Shown: piece by piece, positions 54,610-62,767 of the stretch
How positions within the stretch are numbered: the stretch's first letter is position 1
How the letters are laid out: the number at the start of each line of letters is the position of its first letter
Assembly: GCF_000526795.1 (NCBI RefSeq)
Contig: NZ_JAGT01000001.1
Span: 248,001 to 312,000, forward strand
Source of the DNA: Ruminococcus flavefaciens AE3010
Lineage (GTDB): Bacteria > Bacillota > Clostridia > Oscillospirales > Ruminococcaceae
DNA: 64,000 bases
Direction of reading: 5' to 3'
Notes under the pieces: model-generated
Told to the model about the DNA's origin: nothing
Database searches by the model: none
The model's input: only the letters and a program-made list of their open reading frames with translations
Position numbers and translations under genes: made by a program

Positions 54610-56071
54610 GAATATAATGCTCCAGGGCACCATGTCCAATGTGGGAAAGAGCTTTCTGACTGCCGCGCTGTGCAGGATATTCCGACAGGACGGCTATTCC
54701 GTTGCGCCATTCAAGTCCCAGAATATGGCTCTCAACTCCTTTATCACTCCCGACGGCGCGGAGATAGGCAGAGCTCAGGCTTTGCAGGCAGAAGCAGCAG
54801 GCATTGAGCCCTCAGCTCTGATGAATCCCATACTTCTGAAGCCCACCACTGACGTGGGTTCACAGGTCATCGTCAACGGCAAAGTCCGCGGGAATATGAG
54901 AGCGGCGGACTATTTCCGCCACAAAAAGGAGCTCATACCCGACATTGTTTCGGCGTACAATGCACTTGCAAGTCAGTACGATATCATCGTCATTGAGGGT
55001 GCGGGCAGTCCCGTGGAGCTGAACCTTAAATCCGACGATATAGTCAATATGGGACTTGCTGAGCTTGTAAAGTCTCCCGTTCTTCTTGTGGGAGATATTG
55101 ACCGAGGCGGCGTTTTCGCCCAGCTTATCGGCACTCTGGAGCTTCTTGAAGAATGGGAGCGCGAAAATGTAAAGGGACTTGTGATCAACAAGTTTCGCGG
55201 TGATATATCCTTGTTCCGTGACGGTATAGAAATACTTGAAAGCCGTTCACGCAAAAAGGTGGCAGGAGTTATTCCTTACATCAGCTGCGATATCGAGGAC
55301 GAGGACAGCCTGTCCGAGAAGCTCAACTCCAAGGCTGCCGACGGGATAATCGATATTGCTGTGATACATCTGCCTAAGATATCCAACTTCACTGATATGG
55401 ACGTTTTCGGGCAGTACAGCGGTGTTTCCGTCAGGTATGTCACAAGAGCGTCAGAGCTTGGCAAGCCCGATATGATAATCATTCCGGGAACTAAAAGTAC
55501 CATTGCGGACATGAAATGGCTTGACGAAAGCGGTCTTTCCAATGAGATAAGGAGCTGCTTGGGGGCGGATATCCCAGTATTCGGCATATGCGGCGGCTAT
55601 CAGATAATGGGTAGAACTATCTCTGACCCGAACGGAAGCGAATGCGGCGGATGCATTGGCGGTCTTGGTCTGCTCGGCTGCGATACCGTGTTCAGCACAG
55701 ATAAAACTCAGACACAGACAACGGGCAGCTTCGGCGATATAAGCGGCTTTTTCTCGTGCCTTTCGGGTGCGGAGTTCTATGGCTATGAGGTGCACATGGG
55801 TGTTACGGAGAGCCATACCGGGGCGCTCACCACCTGCGGCGGAAGCTTTGATGGAAATGCAGCAGGCTGCTATGTACACGGCATTTTTGACAGTGCGGAG
55901 GTATCGGGCAGACTTGTAAAAGCTCTGTATCAGCTCAAGGGAACGGAATACCGCGGCAATATCACTGACAGGCGTGAATACCGCAATTCTCAGCTTGACC
56001 TGCTTGCGGACAATGTCAGAAAAAATCTCGATATGGAGCTTGTTTACCGTATCATTGAGGAGGGCGTATGA
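54602..56071 (+). CDS. cbiP: Cobyric acid synthase
   Basis: 489-residue CbiP/CobQ, which amidates the b, d, e and g side chains using glutamine and ATP. N-terminal MLQGTMSNVGKSFLTAALCR and FKSQNMALNSF, then PILLKPTTDVGSQVI, GDIDRGGVFAQL, IIPGTKSTIADM and the glutaminase Cys in FGICGGYQIMG with CYVHGIFD. Length fits the family. Overlaps cobD by eight bases and cbiC by four. Confidence 0.96.
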   Translation: MAKNIMLQGTMSNVGKSFLTAALCRIFRQDGYSVAPFKSQNMALNSFITPDGAEIGRAQALQAEAAGIEPSALMNPILLKPTTDVGSQVIVNGKVRGNMRAADYFRHKKELIPDIVSAYNALASQYDIIVIEGAGSPVELNLKSDDIVNMGLAELVKSPVLLVGDIDRGGVFAQLIGTLELLEEWERENVKGLVINKFRGDISLFRDGIEILESRSRKKVAGVIPYISCDIEDEDSLSEKLNSKAADGIIDIAVIHLPKISNFTDMDVFGQYSGVSVRYVTRASELGKPDMIIIPGTKSTIADMKWLDESGLSNEIRSCLGADIPVFGICGGYQIMGRTISDPNGSECGGCIGGLGLLGCDTVFSTDKTQTQTTGSFGDISGFFSCLSGAEFYGYEVHMGVTESHTGALTTCGGSFDGNAAGCYVHGIFDSAEVSGRLVKALYQLKGTEYRGNITDRREYRNSQLDLLADNVRKNLDMELVYRIIEEGV

Positions 56072-56709
56072 ACTTGGAATATGTGCTGCCGTCGGACATC
56101 GAAAAGCGCAGCTTTGAAATAATCGAAAGCGAGCTTGAAGCTCCCATACCCGAGGCTATCAAGCCCGTTGTTATACGTGCCATACATACCACGGCGGACT
56201 TTGACTATACAAAAAATCTCTATTTTTCGAAGAATGTCATTGATACTGCACTGAAAGTCCTTGAAAGCGGCGCTGTCATTGTCACGGATACGAATATGGC
56301 AAAGGCAGGCATAAACAAGGCTGCCCTTGCACGTCACGGCTGCGAGTGCATGTGCTTCATGGCTGATGAGGATATTGCGGAGACCGCCAAGCGCTGCGGA
56401 ACTACACGGGCAGCGGCTTCCGTTGACAAAGCCGCAAGGCTTGACAGACCTGTGATATACGCCGTTGGCAATGCTCCCACAGCTCTTGTACGTCTTTGTG
56501 ACCATATAGCTTCGGGAGACTTCGTTCCAAAGCTGGTCGTAGGAGCTCCTGTGGGCTTCGTGAATGTGGTGCAGTCAAAGGAGATGCTCATAGCCTCGGG
56601 AGTCCCGTGTATAGTTGCAAAAGGACGTAAAGGGGGCAGCAATGTTGCGGCTGCCATATGCAACGCTCTGCTTTATATGCTTGACAACAAAAAAGGCTTC
56701 AAAAAGTGA
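56068..56709 (+). CDS. cbiC: Cobalt-precorrin-8 methylmutase
   Basis: 213-residue CbiC/CobH, which moves a methyl group from C11 to C12 to give cobyrinate. Marks: VVIRAIHTTADFDYTKNL with the catalytic His, DTNMAKAGIN, AVGNAPTALVRL and VGAPVGFVNVVQSKEML. Last gene of the biosynthesis operon; no hairpin with a T tract is obvious right after it, so some readthrough into the riboswitch region is possible. Confidence 0.95.
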   Translation: MNLEYVLPSDIEKRSFEIIESELEAPIPEAIKPVVIRAIHTTADFDYTKNLYFSKNVIDTALKVLESGAVIVTDTNMAKAGINKAALARHGCECMCFMADEDIAETAKRCGTTRAAASVDKAARLDRPVIYAVGNAPTALVRLCDHIASGDFVPKLVVGAPVGFVNVVQSKEMLIASGVPCIVAKGRKGGSNVAAAICNALLYMLDNKKGFKK

Positions 56710-56805
56710 AGCCTGATTGTTGTAAACGTATAAAATACGCGGATTGCTTGCATTTTAAAATTCGTTCTGATATAATATGAGTGTTAGTTAAAATTTAATA
56801 AAGCA

Positions 56806-56995
56806 GACGGTGCCTTCTATGCCGATATCACGGCAGGCAGAAGGGTAAAAGGGAAGCAGGTGAAGCTCCTGCACGATCTCGTCACTGTAATTGCGGAGCG
56901 TTATACTTTTTGCAGGAGTTTTTCTGCGAAGTCACTGAGCAATCGGGAAGGCTTGTATAACGCGCTGAAGCATAAGTCAGGAAACCTGCCGTTTG
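56806..56995 (+). ncRNA. Cobalamin riboswitch
   Basis: AdoCbl-type aptamer. Conserved parts in order: ACGGTGCC (56807-56814), AAAAGGGAAGCAGGTGAAG (from about 56847), CTCGTCACTGTAA, CACTGAGCAATCGGGAAGG, and the B12 box AAGTCAGGAAACCTGCC at 56974-56990. A terminator hairpin at 57076-57102 forms the likely off-state output. It should lower expression of the five downstream genes when cobalamin is plentiful. The rest of the 567-bp gap also holds an inverted repeat at 57137-57202. Confidence 0.93.
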
Positions 56996-57075
56996 TTGGT
57001 ACACGACCGAAAGGTCAGGTCACGAGGTATTGATCGTACTGTTACGCAGGCTCTCGGCGAGAGTCTGTTTGCAAT

Positions 57076-57106
57076 GCCTTCTGCAATGCAGAGGCTTTTT
57101 TATTGA
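57076..57106 (+). terminator. Riboswitch expression-platform terminator
   Basis: GCC-(T)-TCTGC at 57076-57084 pairs with GCAGA-GGC at 57088-57095, followed by TTTTTTATT. Confidence 0.78.
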
Positions 57107-57276
57107 TGTGGCAATTTAGTCTTGAAGTTCAGACGAAGGCAAAAATGAAGGAATACTGTTGTATTGCAAGCTTTGGCAACGCAGAGAAGTTTTCATTTTT
57201 GTCAAGTATCAGATTCAAGATTTAGTTGGCACATCAATGTTATGCGGTCATGCCTTTCGGAGAAAGGAAGATCTAT

Positions 57277-58320
57277 ATGAAAAAAACAATCGCATTCTTA
57301 ATGGGACTCACCGTAGTAGCTGCTGCATTTACTGGCTGCGGCGGTTCCAAGAGCTCATCTGAGAGCAAGGAATCCGCAACATCTGCAACAGAGGCAACAA
57401 CAGCTGCCGACACTACTGCTGAGGCTACAACAGCTGCCGAGACAACTACAGAGGCTGCTGAGGAAGAGGACGAAGAGAACTACGACACAGGCGATGCTTC
57501 ACTGGACAACCCAAGAAATCAGGATGATATCGGCGAGAGTGAGCTTCTCGTGCTCAGCTTCGGTACAAGCTTCAATGACAGCCGCCGTCTTACAATAGGC
57601 GCTATCGAAGAAGCTCTTGAAAAGGCATTCCCCGACTACTCAGTACGCCGCGGCTTTACAGCAAACATCATCATCGATCACGTTAAGAGCCGTGACGGCG
57701 AAATCATCGACGACGTAAAGGAAGCTCTCGACAGAGCAGTAAAGAACGGCGTCAAGACTCTCGTTGTTCAGCCTACACACCTTATGAACGGTCTTGAGTA
57801 CAACGACGTTGTTGACGAGATAGCAGATTACTCCGACGCTTTCGACAAGGTAGTAATCGGCAAGCCTCTTCTCGCAAGCGACGACGACTTCAAGCGCGTT
57901 GAGAACGCTATCGTTGACTGGACAAAGGAGTACGACGACGGAAAGACCGCTATCTGCTTCATGGGACACGGTACAGATGCTGATTCAAACAGCGTATACG
58001 CAAAGATGCAGGAGCTTCTCACTGCTGACGGTCACACAAACTATTTCGTAGGTACAGTTGAGGCTTCACCTTCTGTTGAGGATGTTCTTGCAAAGGTCAA
58101 GGAAGGCGGCTACGAAAAGGTAGTTCTTGAGCCTCTCATGGTAGTTGCAGGTGACCACGCTAACAACGACATGGCAGGCGACGATGAGGACTCATGGAAG
58201 TCCGTATTCGAGGCTGAGGGCTACGAGGTCAAGTGCCTGTTAAGAGGTCTCGGTGAGAACGAGGAGATCAGAAAGCTCTACGTTGAGCACGCTCAGGCAG
58301 CAGTTGATTCCATAAAGTAA
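57277..58320 (+). CDS. cbiK: Exported CbiK-like cobaltochelatase lipoprotein
   Basis: 347-residue lipoprotein with a CbiK-like (anaerobic sirohydrochlorin cobaltochelatase) domain. The ATG at 57277 follows GAAAGGAAG; the lipobox FTGC lies at about residue 20, followed by a Thr/Ala/Glu-rich stalk to about 80. The chelatase fold then runs from LLVLSFGTSFNDSRR; candidate metal ligands are the His of VVQPTHLMNGLEYND, of CFMGHGTDADS and of VAGDHANNDMAGDDEDSWK. CbiK normally inserts cobalt in the cytoplasm; a periplasmic form is known from Desulfovibrio. Here it is the first gene under a B12 riboswitch and lies before a BtuFCD-type importer, so it may handle cobalt, corrinoid or tetrapyrrole at the surface. 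Whether it still has chelatase activity is open. A hairpin separates it from the next gene. Confidence 0.82.
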   Translation: MKKTIAFLMGLTVVAAAFTGCGGSKSSSESKESATSATEATTAADTTAEATTAAETTTEAAEEEDEENYDTGDASLDNPRNQDDIGESELLVLSFGTSFNDSRRLTIGAIEEALEKAFPDYSVRRGFTANIIIDHVKSRDGEIIDDVKEALDRAVKNGVKTLVVQPTHLMNGLEYNDVVDEIADYSDAFDKVVIGKPLLASDDDFKRVENAIVDWTKEYDDGKTAICFMGHGTDADSNSVYAKMQELLTADGHTNYFVGTVEASPSVEDVLAKVKEGGYEKVVLEPLMVVAGDHANNDMAGDDEDSWKSVFEAEGYEVKCLLRGLGENEEIRKLYVEHAQAAVDSIK

Positions 58321-58327
58321 TAAATAC

Positions 58328-58356
58328 ATCGGGCAGTCAAGGCTGCCCGATTTTGA
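58328..58356 (+). terminator. Intercistronic hairpin after cbiK-like gene
   Basis: ATCGGGCAG at 58328-58336 pairs with CTGCCCGAT at 58343-58351, followed by only TTTTG. It may partly stop transcription or protect the upstream transcript. Confidence 0.6.
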
Positions 58357-58371
58357 TATAAGAGGTTAACT

Positions 58372-59301
58372 ATGAAAAAAAGAATTATCGCACTTTCACT
58401 TATCAGTATGCTCATGCTGGCTTCATGCAGCTCAAAGGAACAGAGCTCAAAGCAGAGCAGCACACCTGAAACTACAGCTGCTGAGACAACAACAACGGAA
58501 GCACCCACGGAGACTACAGCAGAACCCACTACCGAGCACGTTACAGCTTCGCAGAATGAAGTTGGCTTCGAGGGCATGACCGAGGTCAGGGCTAATACTG
58601 TAAAAGAGGGAGAATACCATATCTCCGTGGATTCAAGCTCCTCGATGTTCAAGATAGCGGACTGTATCCTCTACGTCAAGGGCAGCAGCATGAACGCCGA
58701 TATAATCATCGACAGCAAGTCCTACGATGCGCTGTTCATGGGTACAGAGGACGAGGCAAAAAAAGCTGATGAATCGGAGCGTATCACCTATACAACAAAT
58801 GACAGCGGACAGTCTGTTTTCAGCGTGCCTGTTGAAGCTCTCGACAAGGAGATACAGTGTGCGGCACTCAGTGCAAAGAAGCAGGAGTGGTACGGACGTA
58901 CCCTCGTATTCCGTGCTGATTCTCTCCCTATGGACGCTCTGCTCACACGCGGATATACCGAATGTTCTTCGCTGGGGCTTGAGGACGGCGAATACACTGC
59001 TGATGTGACACTTGAAGGCGGCTCGGGAAGAGCTTCTGTAGCATCTCCTGCAAAGCTCATCGTCAAAGACGGCAATGTTGACGCAGAGATAGTATGGAGC
59101 AGCGACAAATACGATAAAATGGTTATGCAGGGAGCTGCATACCTGCCGACTATTACTGACGGACATTCGGTATTTATTATAGACGTTCTCGGCTTCGATT
59201 ACAAAATGCCCGTGGGCGCTGAGACTACCGCAATGAGCGAGCCACACATGATAGACTATACCCTGTATTTTGATTCATCTACCATAAAGAAATGCGAATG
59301 A
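58372..59301 (+). CDS. Lipoprotein with two homologous beta domains, corrinoid-uptake operon
   Basis: 309-residue lipoprotein (lipobox LASC, Cys about residue 19) with a Thr/Glu-rich stalk. Two domains of about 100 residues follow that look alike: both begin GEY, continue with a SPAKL/DCILY-VK strand, a S-x-x-YD-x-L/M-x-M-G block, a VPVEALD or FDYKMPV strand, and end in a TLVF/TLYF-x-SS strand (about 85-190 and 205-305). I know this pattern from proteins next to iron- or B12-type importers in Clostridia but cannot name the family. AAGAGG precedes the ATG. The stop overlaps the start of the binding protein (ATGA). A surface role in passing substrate to the importer is likely. Confidence 0.7.
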   Translation: MKKRIIALSLISMLMLASCSSKEQSSKQSSTPETTAAETTTTEAPTETTAEPTTEHVTASQNEVGFEGMTEVRANTVKEGEYHISVDSSSSMFKIADCILYVKGSSMNADIIIDSKSYDALFMGTEDEAKKADESERITYTTNDSGQSVFSVPVEALDKEIQCAALSAKKQEWYGRTLVFRADSLPMDALLTRGYTECSSLGLEDGEYTADVTLEGGSGRASVASPAKLIVKDGNVDAEIVWSSDKYDKMVMQGAAYLPTITDGHSVFIIDVLGFDYKMPVGAETTAMSEPHMIDYTLYFDSSTIKKCE

Positions 59302-60419
59302 AACACGCTGTATCATTCCTGACCGCAGTTTCTCTGCTGTTTATCACAGGCTGCGAGGAAAAGAAAAACGTTGCTTCTCCCGACATTGTGGGCAGCATGG
59401 ACCTGAAATACGCCGAGCAGTTCACCGTTGACTTCTGCGAAAACGGCTGCTCAGTTGTGACTATCGGTGACGATAAATTTCTGATAGTCCCCGAGGATAC
59501 GGCAGTTCCCGAGGATACAGAGGGTATGACCGTCATAAAGCAGCCCGTGGAAAATATCTACGTTGCGGCTACCTCTGCTATGGACTTGTTCGACGGCATA
59601 GACAAGCTCGGAGACATCAAAATGACCTCCACTGCCGAAAACGGCTGGAGCCTGCCCCATATCCGCGATGCAGTTGCGTCGGGCAGTATTAAATACATCG
59701 GCAAATACAGCTCACCCGACTACGAGAGCCTTGTTGCCGATAAATGCGGACTTGCTGTGGAATCCACCATGATATACCATACTCCCGAGGTCAAGGAGCA
59801 GCTTGAATCCTTTGACATCCCCGTACTGGTGGAGCGTTCAAGCTATGAGACACACCCTCTCGGACGTATGGAATGGATAAAGCTCTACGGACTTCTCACA
59901 GGGGACTACGGCTCCGCAGAGCAGCTTTTCACTGAAAAGACAAGGGCTTTCGAGGAGCTCTCCGTAAACGATATCCCCGAATCTGAACGAAAAACAGCGG
60001 CTTTCTTCTACATTACCTCAAACGGCTATGTCAGCATTCGTAAGCCCGGTGACTACGTTTCAAAGATGATAGACCTTGCAGGGGGACGGTATATCTTTAC
60101 TGCCGATGACCTGAATATCGACGACAACGCCCTGTCCACCATGAATATCCAGACCGAGACCTTTTACGATATCGCTCACGATGCGGATATCCTCATATAC
60201 AACAGCACCATTGACGGCGAGCTCCAAAGCGTTGACCAACTCATTGAAAAGAGCAGTGTACTTGCGGACTTTAAGGCAGTCAGAAATGGCAATGTGTGGT
60301 GTACGGGACAGAATATGTTTCAGCAGACCACAGGAGCAGCCGACATGATATGCGACATGAACTGCGTTTTCACAAGCAATAACGATAATGAGCTTACCTT
60401 TCTTCACAGGCTTCAATGA
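59298..60419 (+). CDS. ABC transporter binding lipoprotein, BtuF/FecB type
   Basis: 373-residue lipoprotein of the periplasmic-binding-protein type III fold used for cobalamin, heme or siderophores. Lipobox ITGC (Cys about 17); then LKYAEQFTVDFCENG, VENIYVAATSAMDLFDGI, and the long helix-linked second lobe with LVERSSYETHPLGRMEWIKL, typical of Firmicute BtuF/FecB relatives. The ATG at 59298 overlaps the stop of the preceding gene. Next to a BtuC-type permease and an ATPase under a B12 riboswitch, a corrinoid ligand is the best guess; cobalt-chelate or heme are alternatives. Confidence 0.85.
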   Translation: MKHAVSFLTAVSLLFITGCEEKKNVASPDIVGSMDLKYAEQFTVDFCENGCSVVTIGDDKFLIVPEDTAVPEDTEGMTVIKQPVENIYVAATSAMDLFDGIDKLGDIKMTSTAENGWSLPHIRDAVASGSIKYIGKYSSPDYESLVADKCGLAVESTMIYHTPEVKEQLESFDIPVLVERSSYETHPLGRMEWIKLYGLLTGDYGSAEQLFTEKTRAFEELSVNDIPESERKTAAFFYITSNGYVSIRKPGDYVSKMIDLAGGRYIFTADDLNIDDNALSTMNIQTETFYDIAHDADILIYNSTIDGELQSVDQLIEKSSVLADFKAVRNGNVWCTGQNMFQQTTGAADMICDMNCVFTSNNDNELTFLHRLQ

Positions 60420-60428
60420 GGTGGTACT

Positions 60429-61454
60429 ATGACTAAAAAAAGAGCCCTGCGCCGGACTATAGGCTTTGCGGCGCTTCTGATACTGACTGCTGTTTTTTTC
60501 ATTCTGGAGCTTGTCAGCGGCACCACAGCCCTTTCTGTATCGGAGGTCTTTTCAGCTCTTTCGGGCAGCAGTGATACAGCTGCCCATACTATCGTTGCCA
60601 ATATACGCCTGCCGCGGGCAATAGCAGCGGCGCTTCTGGGCGGAGCTCTTTCGGTGTCGGGCTTCTTATTGCAGAGCTTCTTCAGTAATCCCATTGCAGG
60701 CCCCTATGTACTGGGTATATCGTCGGGAGCAAAGCTCACTGTTGCTCTTGCCATGATGTTTTCACTGCAAAACGGCATAATGCTGAACTCAGCGGCAATG
60801 GTGGGAGCTGCCTTCGTGGGCTCCATGCTTTCCATGGGAGCTATCCTGCTACTTTCGGGCAAGGTCAGGAATATGGCTCAGCTTATTGTCGCAGGCGTGA
60901 TGATAGGCTACATATGCTCCGCTGTCACGGAGCTGGCTGTCACCTTTGCCGACGACGCTAATATAGTTAATCTCCACAACTGGTCTATGGGAAGCTTCTC
61001 GGGCATAAGCATGGACAATGTTAAGGTCATAGCCGTGATAGTTTTTGCGGCAGCAGCGGCTTCATTCATGCTGTCAAAGCCCATGAGCGCCTATCAGCTT
61101 GGGGAGAGCTACGCCCAAAACATGGGAGTTGACCTGCGACTTTTCAAGCTTGCGCTCATACTCCTTTCAAGTATACTTTCTGCCTGTGTTACGGCATTTG
61201 CGGGACCTGTGTCCTTTGTGGGCATAGCAGTTCCTCATCTTGTGAAAACAGCCTTCGGAACAGCAAAGCCTATCATAATAATCCCTGCTTCATTCATAGG
61301 CGGAGCTGTTTTCTGCCTGATGTGCGACCTTATCGCGCGTATGCTCTTTGTTCCCGTAGAGCTGAGCATAAGCACTATCACAGCAGTTTTCGGAGCTCCC
61401 ATAGTTATTGCGGCAATGCTCAGCCGCCGCGGACAGAAACGAGGTGTATCATGA
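60429..61454 (+). CDS. ABC transporter permease, BtuC/FecCD type
   Basis: 341-residue membrane protein with about ten spans of the FecCD family. Marks: VANIRLPRAIAAALLGGALSVSG, LQSFFSNPIAGPYVLGISSGAK, and the coupling region with FVGIAVPHLVKTAFG, all characteristic of BtuC and siderophore permeases. GAGGTGG precedes the ATG. It overlaps the ATPase gene by four bases (ATGA). The riboswitch upstream points to a corrinoid. Confidence 0.9.
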   Translation: MTKKRALRRTIGFAALLILTAVFFILELVSGTTALSVSEVFSALSGSSDTAAHTIVANIRLPRAIAAALLGGALSVSGFLLQSFFSNPIAGPYVLGISSGAKLTVALAMMFSLQNGIMLNSAAMVGAAFVGSMLSMGAILLLSGKVRNMAQLIVAGVMIGYICSAVTELAVTFADDANIVNLHNWSMGSFSGISMDNVKVIAVIVFAAAAASFMLSKPMSAYQLGESYAQNMGVDLRLFKLALILLSSILSACVTAFAGPVSFVGIAVPHLVKTAFGTAKPIIIIPASFIGGAVFCLMCDLIARMLFVPVELSISTITAVFGAPIVIAAMLSRRGQKRGVS

Positions 61455-62530
61455 ACGGTGCTATCCTTACAGCAAAGGGGCTGTCTGTAGGCTACGGCAA
61501 AAAGGTGGTCGTAAGCGGGCTTGATATTGAGATACGTGGCGGAGAGATACTCACCGTCATAGGTCCCAACGGAGCAGGCAAATCCACGGTGCTCAGGAGC
61601 ATTGCTTCTCAGCTGCCGCTCCTTGACGGAGCTGTCTGCATAAACGATACAGACATTACTTCCATGAGCCTTAATGATATAGCTAAAAAGCTGTCAGTAT
61701 GCTTCACCGACAGGATAACAGCTGAGAAAATGACCTGCGAGGACATCATCTCCACAGGCAGATACCCCTACACGGGCAGGCTGGGCATACTTTCGGACAA
61801 TGACAGGAAGATAGTCCGCGAGGCTATGGAGCTCACAGGTGTTACACATCTTGCTGATACGGATATACGCTGTATCAGTGACGGTCAGCGTCAGACAGTA
61901 ATGCTTGCCCGTGCTATCGCTCAGGAACCCCAGGTACTCATACTTGACGAGCCCACCTCTTTCCTCGATATCAACAATAAGCTGCGGCTACTCGGCATAC
62001 TGAAAGACCTTGTCCGCAGCAGAAATATCGCCGTAGTGCAGACCCTCCATGAGCTCGATTTAGCACAGCGCTTCTCCGATAAGATACTCTGTATCGCTCA
62101 TAACAGAGCCGACAGGACAGGCACTCCCGAGGAGATATTCAGCGGCAGCTATATCAGCGAGCTGTACGGTATAAGCTGCGGTACCTTCGATACTCTGTTC
62201 GGGACCGCAGAGGCAAAGCGCAAAGAGGGTGAGCCGCAGGTATTCGTAATTGGCGGCGGTGGCAGCGGCATCCCTGTTTACAGACGTTTGCAGCGTCAGG
62301 GAATCCCCTTTGCGGCAGGAGTTATCCATGAAAATGACGTGGAATACAGTGTTGCCAAAAGCCTTGCAGCAGAACTGGTGACCGAAAAAGCCTTTGAGCC
62401 CATAAGCGATGAAAGTGTTGAGAAAGCACTGAAGATCCTGAAAAAATGCGGCGAGGTCATATGCTGTATCGAAAATTTTGGCACTATGAATGCAGGCAAC
62501 AAAAAACTGCTTGAACATTCCAATGATTGA
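61451..62530 (+). CDS. ABC transporter ATPase with extra C-terminal domain
   Basis: 359-residue ATPase of the BtuD/FecE type. Walker A GPNGAGKST, signature RCISDGQRQ and Walker B VLILDEPTSFLD are intact. Past the usual end (about residue 250) there is an extension of about 110 residues: EPQVFVIGGGGSGIPVYRRL, then a segment with ENDVEYSVAKSLAAELV and a final CCIENFGTMN. It has a Rossmann-like glycine-rich start and looks like a small nucleotide- or ligand-binding domain. The ATG at 61451, after GAGGTG, overlaps the permease stop; the longer frame is a shadow within the permease gene. The extension may regulate transport. Terminator directly downstream. Confidence 0.87.
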   Translation: MNGAILTAKGLSVGYGKKVVVSGLDIEIRGGEILTVIGPNGAGKSTVLRSIASQLPLLDGAVCINDTDITSMSLNDIAKKLSVCFTDRITAEKMTCEDIISTGRYPYTGRLGILSDNDRKIVREAMELTGVTHLADTDIRCISDGQRQTVMLARAIAQEPQVLILDEPTSFLDINNKLRLLGILKDLVRSRNIAVVQTLHELDLAQRFSDKILCIAHNRADRTGTPEEIFSGSYISELYGISCGTFDTLFGTAEAKRKEGEPQVFVIGGGGSGIPVYRRLQRQGIPFAAGVIHENDVEYSVAKSLAAELVTEKAFEPISDESVEKALKILKKCGEVICCIENFGTMNAGNKKLLEHSND

Positions 62531-62532
62531 AG

Positions 62533-62573
62533 AAATCCCCTACATCAATTAAGTGATGCAGGGGATTTTTTGA
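62533..62573 (+). terminator. Terminator of the corrinoid-uptake operon
   Basis: AAATCCCCTACATCA at 62533-62547 pairs with TGATGCAGGGGATTT at 62554-62568, followed by TTTGATT. The AT-rich DNA from here to 62767 holds a TATAAT at 62680 without a good -35. Confidence 0.88.
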
Positions 62574-62767
62574 TTAATCGGTTAACAAATTGTTGCTTAG
62601 ATATTTTTTTGTCAATATCTATAATTTATCCACAAATTTCGCAAAATTGTTGATTGTATTTTGTGGATCGGCATGCTATTATAATAGTATATAGATAACG
62701 TAAGCTGGCTGCGGAGAGGATCCGCGGTCACAAATTAAAGGGATATTAAATAAAAAGGAGAATTGGA

